This document shows, one piece after another, positions 18,787 through 28,179 of a DNA stretch of 64,000 bases. Under the pieces are notes generated by a model. It did no database searches. It saw only the letters and a list, made by a program, of their open reading frames with translations, and had not been told where the DNA came from. A program made the position numbers and the translations under genes. Positions within the stretch are counted from its first letter, which is position 1. Each line of letters opens with the position of its first letter. Source of the DNA: Nocardia abscessus NBRC 100374 (GTDB taxonomy: Bacteria; Actinomycetota; Actinomycetes; Mycobacteriales; Mycobacteriaceae); assembly GCF_000308455.1 (NCBI RefSeq), contig NZ_BAFP01000092.1, positions 1 through 64,000 on the forward strand, in the 5' to 3' direction.

Positions 18787-19407
18787 TCAGCCTTGTGCGG
18801 CGCGTTCCCGGCCCGCCTCGAAGAACTCCAGCAGCGCCGCGACGGTGTTCACCGCGTCGCGTGGCCGCAGCGCGCCGAACGGCGCGTTCCAGAACTCGCC
18901 GGTGCGCGGGGTCCACGGCCCCACATACGCGTACGGGCCGAGATGCGTGTCGTCTCCCGGCGAAACCCCGTAGTTCACCTCATCGATCGTGCCGGCCAGA
19001 TCGAAATGCTCCGGCCACAGCACGGGCGTGACGTCGGGTGCCAGACAGCGCAATGCCTTGTCCCCCATCGCGAACCATCTCTCGATCAGCCCGGCCGCCG
19101 AGGGGTCCACCTCGATCGCCGCATCGAGGTCGACTCCCGTGGTGCCCGGGTACGCCCCTTCCGGCGGCCCCGGCTCGAAACCCGCGGCCCGGGCGACCTC
19201 TCGATATGTGCCCTCCAGCCGGACCCGGCCCTCCGGCCACACCAGCTCCTCCCCGACCACCGACACCGGCCACCGCACACCCCCGAAACCCCCGCGCACG
19301 GCGCGCAGCCGGATGGTGCCGAACTCTCGGTACTGCGGCCCAGCGATCAACAATTCCGCGACCGCGTGCAAGCCCACCCGCGATTGCCGGTACGTCACCT
19401 CGTCCAC
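18787..19407 (-). CDS. Conserved protein of unknown function
   Basis: The 206-residue protein is Trp/Gly/Pro-rich and soluble, with no signal peptide or membrane helix. Recognisable stretches are RLRAVRGGFGGVRWP, FEPGPPEGAYPGTTG and YAYVGPWTPRTGEFWN. I do not recognise a catalytic motif. Composition and codon third positions are as in its neighbours. The start is GTG 19407 (VDEVTYRQ); longer starts add a low-complexity segment. It is convergent with ku. Confidence 0.75.
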   Translation of the reverse strand: MDEVTYRQSRVGLHAVAELLIAGPQYREFGTIRLRAVRGGFGGVRWPVSVVGEELVWPEGRVRLEGTYREVARAAGFEPGPPEGAYPGTTGVDLDAAIEVDPSAAGLIERWFAMGDKALRCLAPDVTPVLWPEHFDLAGTIDEVNYGVSPGDDTHLGPYAYVGPWTPRTGEFWNAPFGALRPRDAVNTVAALLEFFEAGRERAAQG

Positions 19408-19557
19408 ACCCGCATCATCTCCGTTGCCCTCGGCCTCGCGCACGCGTTTCGCCGGAGAAGACGGCGGTACCGGAGACAGTCGGCGCGCGCGGTCGCGTGG
19501 CACGGAAGTTCGGCGGAGATCGTTCGGAGAGGAGCACTTCGGCCTCCGGAAGCGAAC

Positions 19558-20886
19558 TCAGTCCGGCGCGGGAATGCCCTCGCTGACGCCGAAGCTCGCC
19601 TCCTCGTGGCTGACGAGTCCGAGCAGGGCGAGGGGCCGGGGTGTGACCGCGATGGTCAGGTAGGAGACCGTTATCGCCCACCGGTTGACCGCTCGTGGCA
19701 CGGCGAAGGTGTGGTAGGCGCGGGTCACCGCCTTGGCGGGCAGGCCGGACAGGCGGATGCCCATCGGGTTCGCGACCGCGAAGCCGGGGCCGAGGTCGAC
19801 CACCAGACCCAGGTCGCGGTGCTTGTACCGGGTGGCCGTGCCGATACCGAGGCTGGCGGCGACGTTCCTGGCCAGCGTCTTGCCCTGCCGGGACGCATGC
19901 TGCGCCGTGGGCGGGGTGATCCGGCCCGGCTTGGCGAGATCCGGTACGGCTGCCGCGTCACCGCCCGCGAAGGCGTCCGGATGACCGGGCACGCCCAACT
20001 GAGCGTCCACGATCAGACGGCCCTTCTCCAGCGGCAGGCCGAGCGTGCCGAGGACGGGCGCTCCGGTCACCCCGGTCACCCAGGCGACCGTGTGGGTCGG
20101 CACGACCGTGCCGTCGGTCAGTTCGACCTGGTTGTCGGTCAGTTTCGTGAGCGAGGTCTCCAGCCGGATCTCGATGCCGCGCTGCCGCAGGACCTTCAGC
20201 ACTTTGTCACTGAGCCGCTCCCCGACCTCCGGCATCACCCTGGGCGCCGTGTCGAGCAGGAGGAAACGCACCTCGGCGGGGTCGAACCCGCGGCGGGCGG
20301 CGTAGGCGTCGGCGAGGGCGCGCAACTGCGCGACGAGCTCGGTACCCGCGTAGGACGCGCCGACGACGACCACGGTGCGGCGAGCCCGCCGCACCTCGGG
20401 GTCCTCTTCGTCGTCGGCGAGTTCGAGCTGGCGCAGCAACTGTTCGCGCAGGTACAGCGCCTCGGCGACGGTCTTGAGCCCTCGCGCGTGCTCGGCCAAG
20501 CCCGGTATGTCGAACAGCCGGGTGACCGACCCAGGCGTGAGCACCAGCCGATCCCACGACAACTGCCGCGGCGGCTGGTGCTCACCGGCCACCGTGACGG
20601 TCTTGTTCCGCAGGTCGACCGATCGAACGGTCGCGACCACGAGCCGCACCCGCGGCAGCGAATCGGCCAGCGAAATCGCGACGAACCGAGGGTCGATCAG
20701 CCCGCCCGCGACGTCCGGCAGCAGCGGCGTATAGAGCATGTAGTCGTTGGGGGTGACGAGCACGACCTCGACGTCCCGATCCGCCCGTGCCACGATGCGG
20801 CAGAGCTTCTGGGCGCAGGTGAACCCGGCGAACCCGCTACCGATGATGACGACCCGCTGCGGGCCCGCAGTGTTCTCCTCCGGCAC
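19558..20886 (-). CDS. Type II NADH dehydrogenase-like FAD oxidoreductase
   Basis: The 442-residue flavoprotein has two Rossmann motifs: VVIIGSGFAGFTCAQ near the start (FAD) and VVVVGASYAGTELVA near residue 170 (NAD(P)H), plus FAGGDAAAVPD and the quinone-side motif TPPTAQHASRQGK. This is the NDH-2/Ndh layout; such enzymes oxidise NADH and pass electrons to menaquinone without pumping protons. The C-terminal part (WAITVSYLTIAVTPRP) could form the membrane-contact helix. Whether it is a true NDH-2 or a ferredoxin-reductase relative cannot be settled here. GTG 20886 is chosen because AAGGAGG lies 5 bases upstream. Confidence 0.88.
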   Translation of the reverse strand: MPEENTAGPQRVVIIGSGFAGFTCAQKLCRIVARADRDVEVVLVTPNDYMLYTPLLPDVAGGLIDPRFVAISLADSLPRVRLVVATVRSVDLRNKTVTVAGEHQPPRQLSWDRLVLTPGSVTRLFDIPGLAEHARGLKTVAEALYLREQLLRQLELADDEEDPEVRRARRTVVVVGASYAGTELVAQLRALADAYAARRGFDPAEVRFLLLDTAPRVMPEVGERLSDKVLKVLRQRGIEIRLETSLTKLTDNQVELTDGTVVPTHTVAWVTGVTGAPVLGTLGLPLEKGRLIVDAQLGVPGHPDAFAGGDAAAVPDLAKPGRITPPTAQHASRQGKTLARNVAASLGIGTATRYKHRDLGLVVDLGPGFAVANPMGIRLSGLPAKAVTRAYHTFAVPRAVNRWAITVSYLTIAVTPRPLALLGLVSHEEASFGVSEGIPAPD

Positions 20887-21078
20887 GGAGGCCTCCTTCA
20901 CGTCGACTCCCCGTCGCGATTCCCGCCCCGGCGGGTTCGAAACCGCGAAATGGGCCGTCCCGGGCCGGGACCCGGCCGAGCGGCGGGTGCTCGGAATTCG
21001 CTCCGGTCCCGTAACGATCTTGGTTTACTGGTCACCGAAATTCGCCCTGTACGACGCACCGCGCGAAAGGGGAAGACC

Positions 21079-21819
21079 ATGAAGCTCACAGTCATCGGCG
21101 GTACCGGACGGATCGGCTCGCAGGTGGTCCAGAAGCTCACCGCGGCCGGACACTCGGCCGTCCCGGCGGCGCCGTCCACCGGTGTCGACCTCGTCACGGG
21201 CGTGGGCCTGGACCAGGCGCTCGACGGCGCGGACGTGGTGATCGACCTGGCGAACTCGCCGACCTTCGACGAGGCGTCGCTCGAGTTCTTCCGCACCTCC
21301 ATGCAGAACTTGCTCGCCGCAGGTGAGGCTGCCGGTGTGCGGCACCAGGTCGTCCTTTCGATCGTGGGGGTGGACCAGGTGCCCCAGCTGGACTACTACC
21401 GGGCCAAGGCCCTCCAGGAAGATTTGCTCCGGCAGGGCCCGACGCCGTACTCCATCGTGCGCGCCACCCAGTTCTTCGAGTTCATGGACGCGGTCCTGTC
21501 CTGGACCGCCGACGGCGACACCGTGCGCCTGCCCGCCACCCGGCTCCAGCCGATGGCCGCCGCGGACGTGGTCGACGCGGTGGTCGAGGTCTCCACCGGC
21601 ACACCGCTGGGCGGCATCCGCAATGTCGCGGGCCCGGACGTCTTCGCGCTGGACGAACTCGGCAGGATCACGCTGGCCGCGCGGCAAGACAGCCGAACCG
21701 TGGTCACCGACGACACCGCTGGCATGTTCGCGGCGGTCACCGGCGATGTGCTGATCGCGGGTCCGGACGCACACCTGGCGTCCACGCACTACCTGGACTG
21801 GCTGCGGAAAGCCGACTGA
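21079..21819 (+). CDS. NAD(P)-binding atypical SDR (NmrA/YwnB-like)
   Basis: The 246-residue protein begins with KLTVIGGTGRIGSQVV, the GxxGxxG dinucleotide motif of atypical SDRs. HQVVLSIVGVDQ and LDYYRAKALQEDLLRQ (Tyr-x-x-x-Lys) and the motif SIVRATQFFEF follow, as in NmrA-like sensors and uncharacterised oxidoreductases of Streptomyces and Nocardia. Function unknown; it may sense or use NAD(P)H. A GGGGAAG site precedes ATG 21079. It is divergent from the NDH-2-like gene. Confidence 0.88.
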   Translation: MKLTVIGGTGRIGSQVVQKLTAAGHSAVPAAPSTGVDLVTGVGLDQALDGADVVIDLANSPTFDEASLEFFRTSMQNLLAAGEAAGVRHQVVLSIVGVDQVPQLDYYRAKALQEDLLRQGPTPYSIVRATQFFEFMDAVLSWTADGDTVRLPATRLQPMAAADVVDAVVEVSTGTPLGGIRNVAGPDVFALDELGRITLAARQDSRTVVTDDTAGMFAAVTGDVLIAGPDAHLASTHYLDWLRKAD

Positions 21820-21916
21820 GCCGGATCGATGAGGATTCGCTAGGACGTCACCGGCTATTCACCACTTCCCCCGTCACCGCCGCTTACGATCGCGTCATCG
21901 AGGGGAAGGTGGCGAA

Positions 21917-23539
21917 TTGCCGTATCGCCGCACGAGAGTGCTTGTCGCAGCTCTCATCACACTGTGTGCACTGCTGACGGGTTGCGGGGAGGATCGCGGG
22001 CCGGGCCCGGTCCGCGAGTACAGCCCGGACGCGAATGTGCTGAACATCGTGGCGGGCTCCGAGCACGCCGCGGTCTTCCGGCAGGTGGTGCAGCCGTGGT
22101 GCCGGGAGCAGAAGCTGACCTGCACCATGACCGAACTCGGGTCGGTGGATCAGGCTCGTCTGCTGGACGCGGGCGACGCGCCCTACGACGGATTCTGGTT
22201 CGCCAGCAGCGTCTTCCAGCAGTTGGGCGATACCGGGCACCGCCTGCAGCAGGCGCAGCCCATGTTCAGTACGCCTCTGGTGTTCGCCGGTCCTCGCAGC
22301 GAGCTGGAGACTCTGGGATTCACCGGGCGCGACGTCGGTATCGAGGAGATTCTGGCGGCCGCCGAGGCGAAGAAGACGACGGTGTGGATGACCAATCCGA
22401 CCCAGTCCAATTCCGGCGCCACTGTTCTGCTGGCCTTCCTCAACTACTTCGCGGGCAACGGCCCCGGTGTGCCGCTCACCCGCGCACAGCTCGATTCCGA
22501 GCAGGTGCGCACCGGGATCACCCGCTTCACCAGGGCCTTCGCCAGGACGCCGCCGTCCACCGGACTGCTCATGGACGAGTGCCTGGCCGCGCCGCAGCAG
22601 TGCAAGACCATGTTCACCTACGAGAATCTGGTGATCGAACGCAACCAGGAACTGGTACGCGCGGGCAAGGAACCACTGCACGTCATCTACCCCAAAGGCG
22701 TACTGGCGATTTCGGATGCCCCCTTGGGCTTCCTACCGCACGGCGACAATGCGGAGAAACTCGGCAACTTCCGCAAGCTGCAGGACTTCTTGCTCTCGGC
22801 CGATACCCAGCAGCGGCTGGTCCGGCTCGGGCGACGGCCGATCACCAGTATCGGGCTGTCCCTGCCCGACGCACCTCGGGAAGTCTTCGATCCCGCCTGG
22901 GGAATTCGCACGACGCTCACCGAGCAGCCGATCACGTATCCGGCCGCCCCGGTCATCGACGCCGCCCTGGAGAACTACCAGACCGTCTATCGCACGCCCA
23001 CCGACCTGGTGTACTGCATCGACTCCTCCGGCAGCATGGCCGACAACGGCGGCTGGGCCGGGGTGCAGCGAGCCGCCGATCTGCTGTTCGATCCGGCGCA
23101 GTCCAAGAAATACCTGCTGCAAACCGGTCCTCGGGACCGCACCGCGGTGCTGCTGTTCAACGGCACCGCCACCTCCACGCAGTGGACCAGCGGCAATGCG
23201 GCATCGGATCTCCGATCCCTGCGCGACAGCATTCGCGCGCGGAGCCCGGGCGGCAATACCGGCATCTATCGCTGCCTGAGCAGCGCGGCGAAGCAGTTCA
23301 CCGGCCCGGCCGACCCGGATCGCAAACGACTGGTCGTCCTCATGACCGACGGCGCGGACACCGAGGGCGGCAACGGCCTCGACGACATCGCGCGCACCGC
23401 AGTCCCGGTGGTGGTCATCGGATTCGGCTCCGCCGTAGAGGAAGACAACCTCCGGAAGATCGCCGAGCGCACCGGTGGGTCGTATCTCACCACGGACGAT
23501 ATGGTCGCGGCGCTGCGCCAGGCCACCGGCTACCGGTAG
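21917..23539 (+). CDS. Lipoprotein with solute-binding fold and von Willebrand A domain
   Basis: The 540-residue protein has a lipobox (ALLTGC, Cys near residue 22), so it is anchored to the outer face of the membrane. Residues about 35-330 resemble a family-1 periplasmic binding protein (NIVAGSEHAAVFRQ, then TNPTQSNSGATVLLAF). Residues about 350-535 form a vWA domain with a complete MIDAS start (YCIDSSGSM, Asp-x-Ser-x-Ser) and the second Asp in VVLMTDGAD. vWA domains bind protein partners through a divalent metal. No ABC permease is present, so transport is unlikely; assembly or surveillance of an envelope complex is an inference. The start is TTG 21917 behind GGGGAAGGTGG, with a TACGAT -10 box at 21885-21890. 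First gene of a three-gene operon. Confidence 0.85.
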   Translation: MPYRRTRVLVAALITLCALLTGCGEDRGPGPVREYSPDANVLNIVAGSEHAAVFRQVVQPWCREQKLTCTMTELGSVDQARLLDAGDAPYDGFWFASSVFQQLGDTGHRLQQAQPMFSTPLVFAGPRSELETLGFTGRDVGIEEILAAAEAKKTTVWMTNPTQSNSGATVLLAFLNYFAGNGPGVPLTRAQLDSEQVRTGITRFTRAFARTPPSTGLLMDECLAAPQQCKTMFTYENLVIERNQELVRAGKEPLHVIYPKGVLAISDAPLGFLPHGDNAEKLGNFRKLQDFLLSADTQQRLVRLGRRPITSIGLSLPDAPREVFDPAWGIRTTLTEQPITYPAAPVIDAALENYQTVYRTPTDLVYCIDSSGSMADNGGWAGVQRAADLLFDPAQSKKYLLQTGPRDRTAVLLFNGTATSTQWTSGNAASDLRSLRDSIRARSPGGNTGIYRCLSSAAKQFTGPADPDRKRLVVLMTDGADTEGGNGLDDIARTAVPVVVIGFGSAVEEDNLRKIAERTGGSYLTTDDMVAALRQATGYR

Positions 23540-23548
23540 GAGGCGCCG

Positions 23549-24136
23549 GTGCCGGGTAATGCCGCCCTGATCGCGGCGCTGGTCGTGCTCGTCCCCACCT
23601 TCCTCGCGCTCTATGCCGTGATCGGCTCACCGGTCGGCGCGGCGCTGGTGGCGATCGGCGCGGCCGTGCTCACCGCCCTTACCGGACAGTGGGTCTCCGT
23701 CCGCATCCAGCGCCGTCGACTGGTGCGACGAGTATCGGAGACCAACCAGCGGGTGGCGACTCTGGCCGCGCGGGTCGGCGACACCGGGACCCGGGCCTCG
23801 CTGCTGCGGGCTTGCGACATCGTTCCGCGCCTGCTGAATCGCACCGAAACCGTCGATCCCGCAAGCGTTCCCATGACCGCGCGCAAGCTGCTCGACTATC
23901 TGGTGAGTGTGGAGTCGGCGCTGCGGCGATATGTGGAGATCCAGGACCACCGGTCGTCCTACCGCGATGCCGAGGCGCTGCTGTCGCGTAGCCGCCGCGT
24001 ACTCGCCGGATTCGAGACCTTCGCCGCGCACGGCGCCGACCAGGTCGGCGACGCGAACCTCGAGTCCTTCTTCCGGGACCTGGCACACCTGGAACTCATG
24101 AATCCCCCGCAGCTTCCCCCGAGCGAGGAGCTATGA
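23549..24136 (+). CDS. Small membrane protein, XpaC-like
   Basis: The 195-residue protein has two closely spaced membrane helices at the N-terminus (about residues 4-47) and a cytoplasmic helical domain of about 145 residues (RRRLVRRVSETNQRVATL, then LLDYLVSVESALRRYVEI). The layout recalls XpaC-type proteins, which often accompany TelA and vWA proteins; that assignment is tentative. It lies 9 bases behind the vWA lipoprotein gene and overlaps the next gene as ATGA, so the three are one operon. Confidence 0.78.
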   Translation: MPGNAALIAALVVLVPTFLALYAVIGSPVGAALVAIGAAVLTALTGQWVSVRIQRRRLVRRVSETNQRVATLAARVGDTGTRASLLRACDIVPRLLNRTETVDPASVPMTARKLLDYLVSVESALRRYVEIQDHRSSYRDAEALLSRSRRVLAGFETFAAHGADQVGDANLESFFRDLAHLELMNPPQLPPSEEL

Positions 24137-25266
24137 ACAGATCCCGCCTCCCCGTCGTCCTCGCGATCGTGGTCGCCGTCATCGCCATCGCCGTGGGCGT
24201 CGTGGTGATCCGCGGGGCGAACGACGCCCCGGTCGCGGCCCGACAGCTCACCTGCCTCGGCGGCTCCGAGAAATCCGCGCTCATAGCCGACGCCGAGGTC
24301 CGCGCCATCCTGCGGGACGATTACGGACTCGAGGTGCGCTTCGACAAACGCGGCTCCTACGACCTGGTGCAGATACCCACCGACCAGCTGCGCGAGCAGA
24401 AGATCGACTGCTTGTGGCCGTCGTCGGCGAGTGCCCGCAGCGTCTTCGAAGAGTCGCACCGTACCGGCGACTTCCCGGACTACCGCGCCGAGTCGGTGCT
24501 GGAGACACCGGAGGTGATCTACGCCGGTGCGGCCGCCACCGACGCGCTCGTCCGCGCCGGCATCGTGGCGCTGCGGGACAACTCCTACTACATCGTCGAC
24601 TTCAAGCGCCTGCTGCTGGAGTACGTGCTGCCCAAGCAGAAGTGGGAGTCGCTGGGAGCGCACGACCTGGCCGGTCCCATTCGCATCACCAGCACCGACC
24701 CGAAGTCCTCGAACTCCGGATTCACCCTGCTGCAACTGGAATTGACGGTCATCGCCTCCAACGACGTCTTCCAGCCGCCCACCGTCGCCGAGGCCAGATC
24801 CGGATTGCCTGCCGTGCGCGACCTCTACGACGCGCAGGGTCTACAGTCCGACAGCTCCGACGGCGGTTTCCGGGAATGGCTCATCCAAGGAGCGGCCACG
24901 CTGTACGCCGGGTACGAGAGCCAGATCCTGCGCCAACTGGGCGACTACCGGGACAACCGGCCCGCCACCGAGGCGCTGCTGGCGAACGCCCGGCTGCTGT
25001 ATCCGGATCCGACCATCTTCAACAGCAATCCGATCCTCACCCTCACCGCCCCCGCTCATCAGCTGGTCGCGGCGCTCCAGGATCCGAAGATCCAGCAGAT
25101 CGCCTGGAAACGCTATGGTTTCCGCTCCGCCACCCAGCTCGGCGCGGCGCACACCGCCGATTTCGCGCCGATCCCGCTGGCCACCCAACCGCGCTCCACA
25201 ACACCCCCGCGGGCCGATATCACCCAGTTGCTGCTCGCCTGCGTCCGCGACGGCAAGTGCTCCTGA
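24133..25266 (+). CDS. Membrane-anchored solute-binding-like protein
   Basis: The 377-residue protein has an uncleaved-looking N-terminal helix (VVLAIVVAVIAIAVGVVVI, residues 8-26) and an outer domain of periplasmic-binding type: TCLGGSEKSALI, then DCLWPSSASARS, then TSTDPKSSNSGFTLLQLEL. The STDPKSSNSG stretch echoes TNPTQSNSGA in the first gene of the operon, so the two binding folds are probably related. It has no vWA domain and ends in a Cys-containing tail (LLACVRDGKCS). A complex of the three products at the envelope is likely; the ligand is unknown. Confidence 0.82.
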   Translation: MNRSRLPVVLAIVVAVIAIAVGVVVIRGANDAPVAARQLTCLGGSEKSALIADAEVRAILRDDYGLEVRFDKRGSYDLVQIPTDQLREQKIDCLWPSSASARSVFEESHRTGDFPDYRAESVLETPEVIYAGAAATDALVRAGIVALRDNSYYIVDFKRLLLEYVLPKQKWESLGAHDLAGPIRITSTDPKSSNSGFTLLQLELTVIASNDVFQPPTVAEARSGLPAVRDLYDAQGLQSDSSDGGFREWLIQGAATLYAGYESQILRQLGDYRDNRPATEALLANARLLYPDPTIFNSNPILTLTAPAHQLVAALQDPKIQQIAWKRYGFRSATQLGAAHTADFAPIPLATQPRSTTPPRADITQLLLACVRDGKCS

Positions 25267-25400
25267 GCAGGAGGGCGGGCACCTTTTCCGGATCAGGGCC
25301 TGGGGTTCCGTGAGCGTCGCTCCGGAATAGCCCAGGGGTGTGCTCACAACACCCAGCCCAGCAAGGACACCTCGTCGGCTCGGAAAGCGTTGCGCCCGAA

Positions 25401-25832
25401 TTATCCGGCGCCCGATGTGCAAGCCGTCAATCGCACCGCCGCGGGCCGGGGAATCGCGCTGCCGAGGCTCGGGAACGGCGGAGCGCTGGGGCCGAGCACT
25501 TCGATGGCCCGGCGTTCGGCTTCGGCGCGGGTGGGGCCCCACGCCCAACCGTGCTTGCCGTCGGCGCCGCGGACGACCGATCCGCACGCGTTCCAGAACT
25601 GCACGACCGTCCGGCAGTCGGTGACACCGCATTGGGCGCGAGCCGCGGCGTCGGCGGCAGCCGCGCTCGCGTAGTCCACGGCCGAAGCGACGGCGCCGGT
25701 GCTGGACGAAAGCGCCAGCGCGCCATAGGTGGTCCCGGCGGCACGCGCTTCACCCGCGGGACCGCCGACCACGGCACAGGTGGCGGCGGATACTGCCACG
25801 AGCCCGAGGGCGGCCTTGTGCGGCACCGACAT
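25401..25832 (-). CDS. Secreted DUF4189-type protein
   Basis: The 143-residue protein has a signal peptide (about residues 1-31, ending near EARAAG) and one DUF4189-like domain: YGALALSSSTGAVASAVDYA, then Cys-containing CGVTDCRTVVQFWNACGSV and GWAWGPTRAEAERRA. Such small exported proteins are numerous in Nocardia and mycobacteria and their function is unknown; the Cys residues probably form disulfides. A GGGGAGG site precedes ATG 25832. Confidence 0.88.
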   Translation of the reverse strand: MSVPHKAALGLVAVSAATCAVVGGPAGEARAAGTTYGALALSSSTGAVASAVDYASAAAADAAARAQCGVTDCRTVVQFWNACGSVVRGADGKHGWAWGPTRAEAERRAIEVLGPSAPPFPSLGSAIPRPAAVRLTACTSGAG

Positions 25833-25962
25833 GCGATCCTCCCCGTCTGGCGAACGACTCCGGGCTCAGATCATTGTCCGGTTCGCGCGCTTTGTCGAAA
25901 GAGCGGACTTCCCACCCTCGGCGGGTGCGCGACGGCACTGCAACTGGGACACCGGATACGAC

Positions 25963-26004
25963 TCGGCCGCCGGGGCACCCGTTCGGGAGCTGTCCGGCGG
26001 CCGA
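25963..26004 (-). terminator. Terminator hairpin of the suf operon
   Basis: TCGGCCGCCGG (25963-25973) is the exact complement of CCGGCGGCCGA (25994-26004), an 11-bp stem with a 20-base loop. It starts 16 bases beyond the sufT stop. Confidence 0.75.
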
Positions 26005-26019
26005 CACCAGCCTGGCGGA

Positions 26020-26430
26020 TTACACCGTGAACCCGAGCGCACGCAGCTGCTCGCGGCCGTCCTCGGTGATCTTGTCCGGACCCCACGGCGGAATCCACAC
26101 CCAGTTGATCTTCAGGTCTTCTACGAGTCCGCTGCGCACCAGCGCGTTGCGGGACTGGTCTTCGATGACGTCGGTCAGCGGGCACGCCGCCGAGGTCAGT
26201 GTCATGTCGAGGACCGCGATGTTGTCCTCCTCGACGCGCAGCCCGTAGACCAGGCCGAGGTCGACGACGTTGATGCCCAGTTCCGGGTCGACGACGTCGC
26301 GCATCGCCTCTTCGATGTCCTCGAGCTGCTTGATGTCCTCCGAAGACAGATCGGACAGCTCGGGCAACTCGGACAGATCGGCGCCCTGCGCGGCCTGCTC
26401 GGTCGTGTCGGTGGCCGGTGTGTCACTCAT
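26020..26430 (-). CDS. sufT: SufT/DUF59 Fe-S assembly factor
   Basis: The 136-residue protein has an acidic N-terminal extension (about 40 residues, SELPELSDLSSEDIKQ) and a DUF59/MIP18 domain with DVVDPELGINVVDLGLVYG and the conserved Cys in LTSAACPLTDVI. It helps mature Fe-S proteins; its relative Rv1466 ends the mycobacterial suf operon. The start ATG overlaps the sufU stop as ATGA, so it is co-translated with sufU. Confidence 0.93.
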   Translation of the reverse strand: MSDTPATDTTEQAAQGADLSELPELSDLSSEDIKQLEDIEEAMRDVVDPELGINVVDLGLVYGLRVEEDNIAVLDMTLTSAACPLTDVIEDQSRNALVRSGLVEDLKINWVWIPPWGPDKITEDGREQLRALGFTV

Positions 26431-26921
26431 GACGCTTCCCCGTTTCCCTTCGGACGATTCGGTTCTTCCGCGGCGCTCACGGGTTCCTCGGGGCCGATCC
26501 TGAGGACGGCGTCCTTGAACGCCATCCACCCGAGCAGCGCGCACTTCACCCGCGCGGGGTACTTCGAGACGCCCGCGAGGGCGATGCCGTCGCCGATCAC
26601 GTCCTCGTCGCCCTCGATGGTGCCGCGGCTGGAGATCATCTCACTGTAGGAGTCGACCACCTTCAGCGCCTGCTGCACCGGTAGCCCGATGACCTGGTCG
26701 GTGAGGATCGAGGTGGCGGCCTGGCTGATCGAGCAGCCCTGGCCGTCATAGGAGACGTCGGCGACGTCACCGTTGTCGAGCCGCACGCGCAAGGTGACCT
26801 CGTCGCCGCAGGTCGGGTTCACGTGGTGCACCTCGGCCCCGAACGGCTCGCGCAGCCCTCGGCCATGCGGGTGCTTGTAGTGATCCAGGATCACTTCCTG
26901 GTACATCTGCTCCATGCGCAT
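26427..26921 (-). CDS. sufU: Sulfur-relay protein SufU
   Basis: The 164-residue IscU-like protein carries Cys38, Asp40, Cys63 and Cys127 (in NPTCGDEV, GQGCSISQAA and VKCALLGW), the zinc/sulfur-acceptor set of SufU. It takes persulfide sulfur from SufS and passes it to the SufBCD scaffold. The insert between Cys63 and Cys127 that distinguishes SufU from IscU is present. It begins 3 bases after the sufS stop. Confidence 0.95.
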   Translation of the reverse strand: MRMEQMYQEVILDHYKHPHGRGLREPFGAEVHHVNPTCGDEVTLRVRLDNGDVADVSYDGQGCSISQAATSILTDQVIGLPVQQALKVVDSYSEMISSRGTIEGDEDVIGDGIALAGVSKYPARVKCALLGWMAFKDAVLRIGPEEPVSAAEEPNRPKGNGEAS

Positions 26922-26924
26922 GAC

Positions 26925-28178
26925 TTATGCAACTCCGAAGAAGCTCTGAGCCTTCCGCACCGCGGCGACCAGCGCGTCCACCTCGGCGACGGTGTTGTAG
27001 ACCGCGAAGGAGGCGCGGGCGGTGGCGGCGATGCCGAAGCGCCGGTGCAGCGGCCACGCGCAGTGGTGGCCGACCCGGATAGCCACGCCCTCGTCGTCCA
27101 GAATCTGCCCGACGTCGTGGGCGTGGATGCCGTCGACCAGGAAGGCCACGGCGCCGCCGCGATCGATGTTCTCGGTAGGCCCGATGATGCGCACGCCGTC
27201 GATTCCGGCGAGCCCTTCCAGCGCCGCGCTGACCAGCGTGTGCTCGTGTGCCGCGACGGCATCCATGCCGATCTGTTCCAGATACCGCACGGCCGCGCCC
27301 AATCCGATCACCTGCGAGGTCATCGGTACACCGGCTTCGAACCGCTGCGGCGGCGGCGCGTAGGTGCTGTGGTCCATGAAGACCGTCTCGATCATGGACC
27401 CGCCGGTGATGAACGGCGGCATCTCCTCGAGCAGCGCGCGGCGGCCGAAGAGCACGCCGACGCCGGAGGGGCCGAGCATCTTGTGGCCGGAGAACGCGGC
27501 GAAATCCACGCCGAGCGCGCGGAAGTCCACCGGCATGTGCGGCACCGACTGGCAGGCGTCGAGCACGACCAGCGCGCCCACCGCCTTCGCCCGGCGCACC
27601 AGCTCCTCGACCGGAGCCACGGCGCCGGTGACGTTGGACTGGTGGCTGAACGCGACCACCTTGGTGGCGGGCGACAGTTCCAGCGAGTCCAGGTCGATCC
27701 GGCCGTCCTCGGTCACGGCGTACCACTTCAACGTGGCGCCGGTGCGGCGGGCCAGCTCCTGCCAGGGCACCAGATTCGCGTGGTGTTCCAGCTCGGTGAT
27801 GACGATCTCGTCGCCCGGGCCCACGTGATGCGGGAACCGGTCGTCGGCGAACGCGTAGGTCACGAGGTTCAGCGATTCGGTGGCGTTCTTGGTGAACACG
27901 ATCTCGCTCGCGTCGACGCCGACGAACCGCGCGATGTCGGCCCGCGCGTCCTCGTAGGCGTCGGTCGCCTCCTCCGACAGCTGGTGGGCGCCGCGATGCA
28001 CCGCCGCGTTGCTGGTGATCAAGAAGTCGCGCTCGGCTTCGAGCACGCCGATCGGCCGCTGCGCGGTCGCGCCGGAGTCCAGGTACACCAACGGTTTCCC
28101 GTCCCGGACCGTGCGGTTCAGGATCGGGAAGTCGGCCCGGATGCGGGCGACGTCGAGGGTGCGGACCGTAGCGGTCAT
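26925..28178 (-). CDS. sufS: Cysteine desulfurase SufS
   Basis: The 417-residue PLP enzyme removes sulfur from cysteine. It has the PLP lysine motif FSGHKMLGPSGVGVLFG (Lys near residue 233) and the active Cys in RVGHHCAWPLH (about residue 371), typical of group II desulfurases that need SufU. ITELEHHANLVPWQ and DACQSVPHMPVD are the other cofactor-contact segments. It starts 1 base after the sufC stop. Confidence 0.97.
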   Translation of the reverse strand: MTATVRTLDVARIRADFPILNRTVRDGKPLVYLDSGATAQRPIGVLEAERDFLITSNAAVHRGAHQLSEEATDAYEDARADIARFVGVDASEIVFTKNATESLNLVTYAFADDRFPHHVGPGDEIVITELEHHANLVPWQELARRTGATLKWYAVTEDGRIDLDSLELSPATKVVAFSHQSNVTGAVAPVEELVRRAKAVGALVVLDACQSVPHMPVDFRALGVDFAAFSGHKMLGPSGVGVLFGRRALLEEMPPFITGGSMIETVFMDHSTYAPPPQRFEAGVPMTSQVIGLGAAVRYLEQIGMDAVAAHEHTLVSAALEGLAGIDGVRIIGPTENIDRGGAVAFLVDGIHAHDVGQILDDEGVAIRVGHHCAWPLHRRFGIAATARASFAVYNTVAEVDALVAAVRKAQSFFGVA

Positions 28179-28179
28179 G

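Noticed and set aside
17878..21819. Long open frame of about 1,300 codons on the plus strand
   Set aside because: Only its last part (from 21079) is a real gene; the rest is a shifted frame over ku and antisense to two genes.
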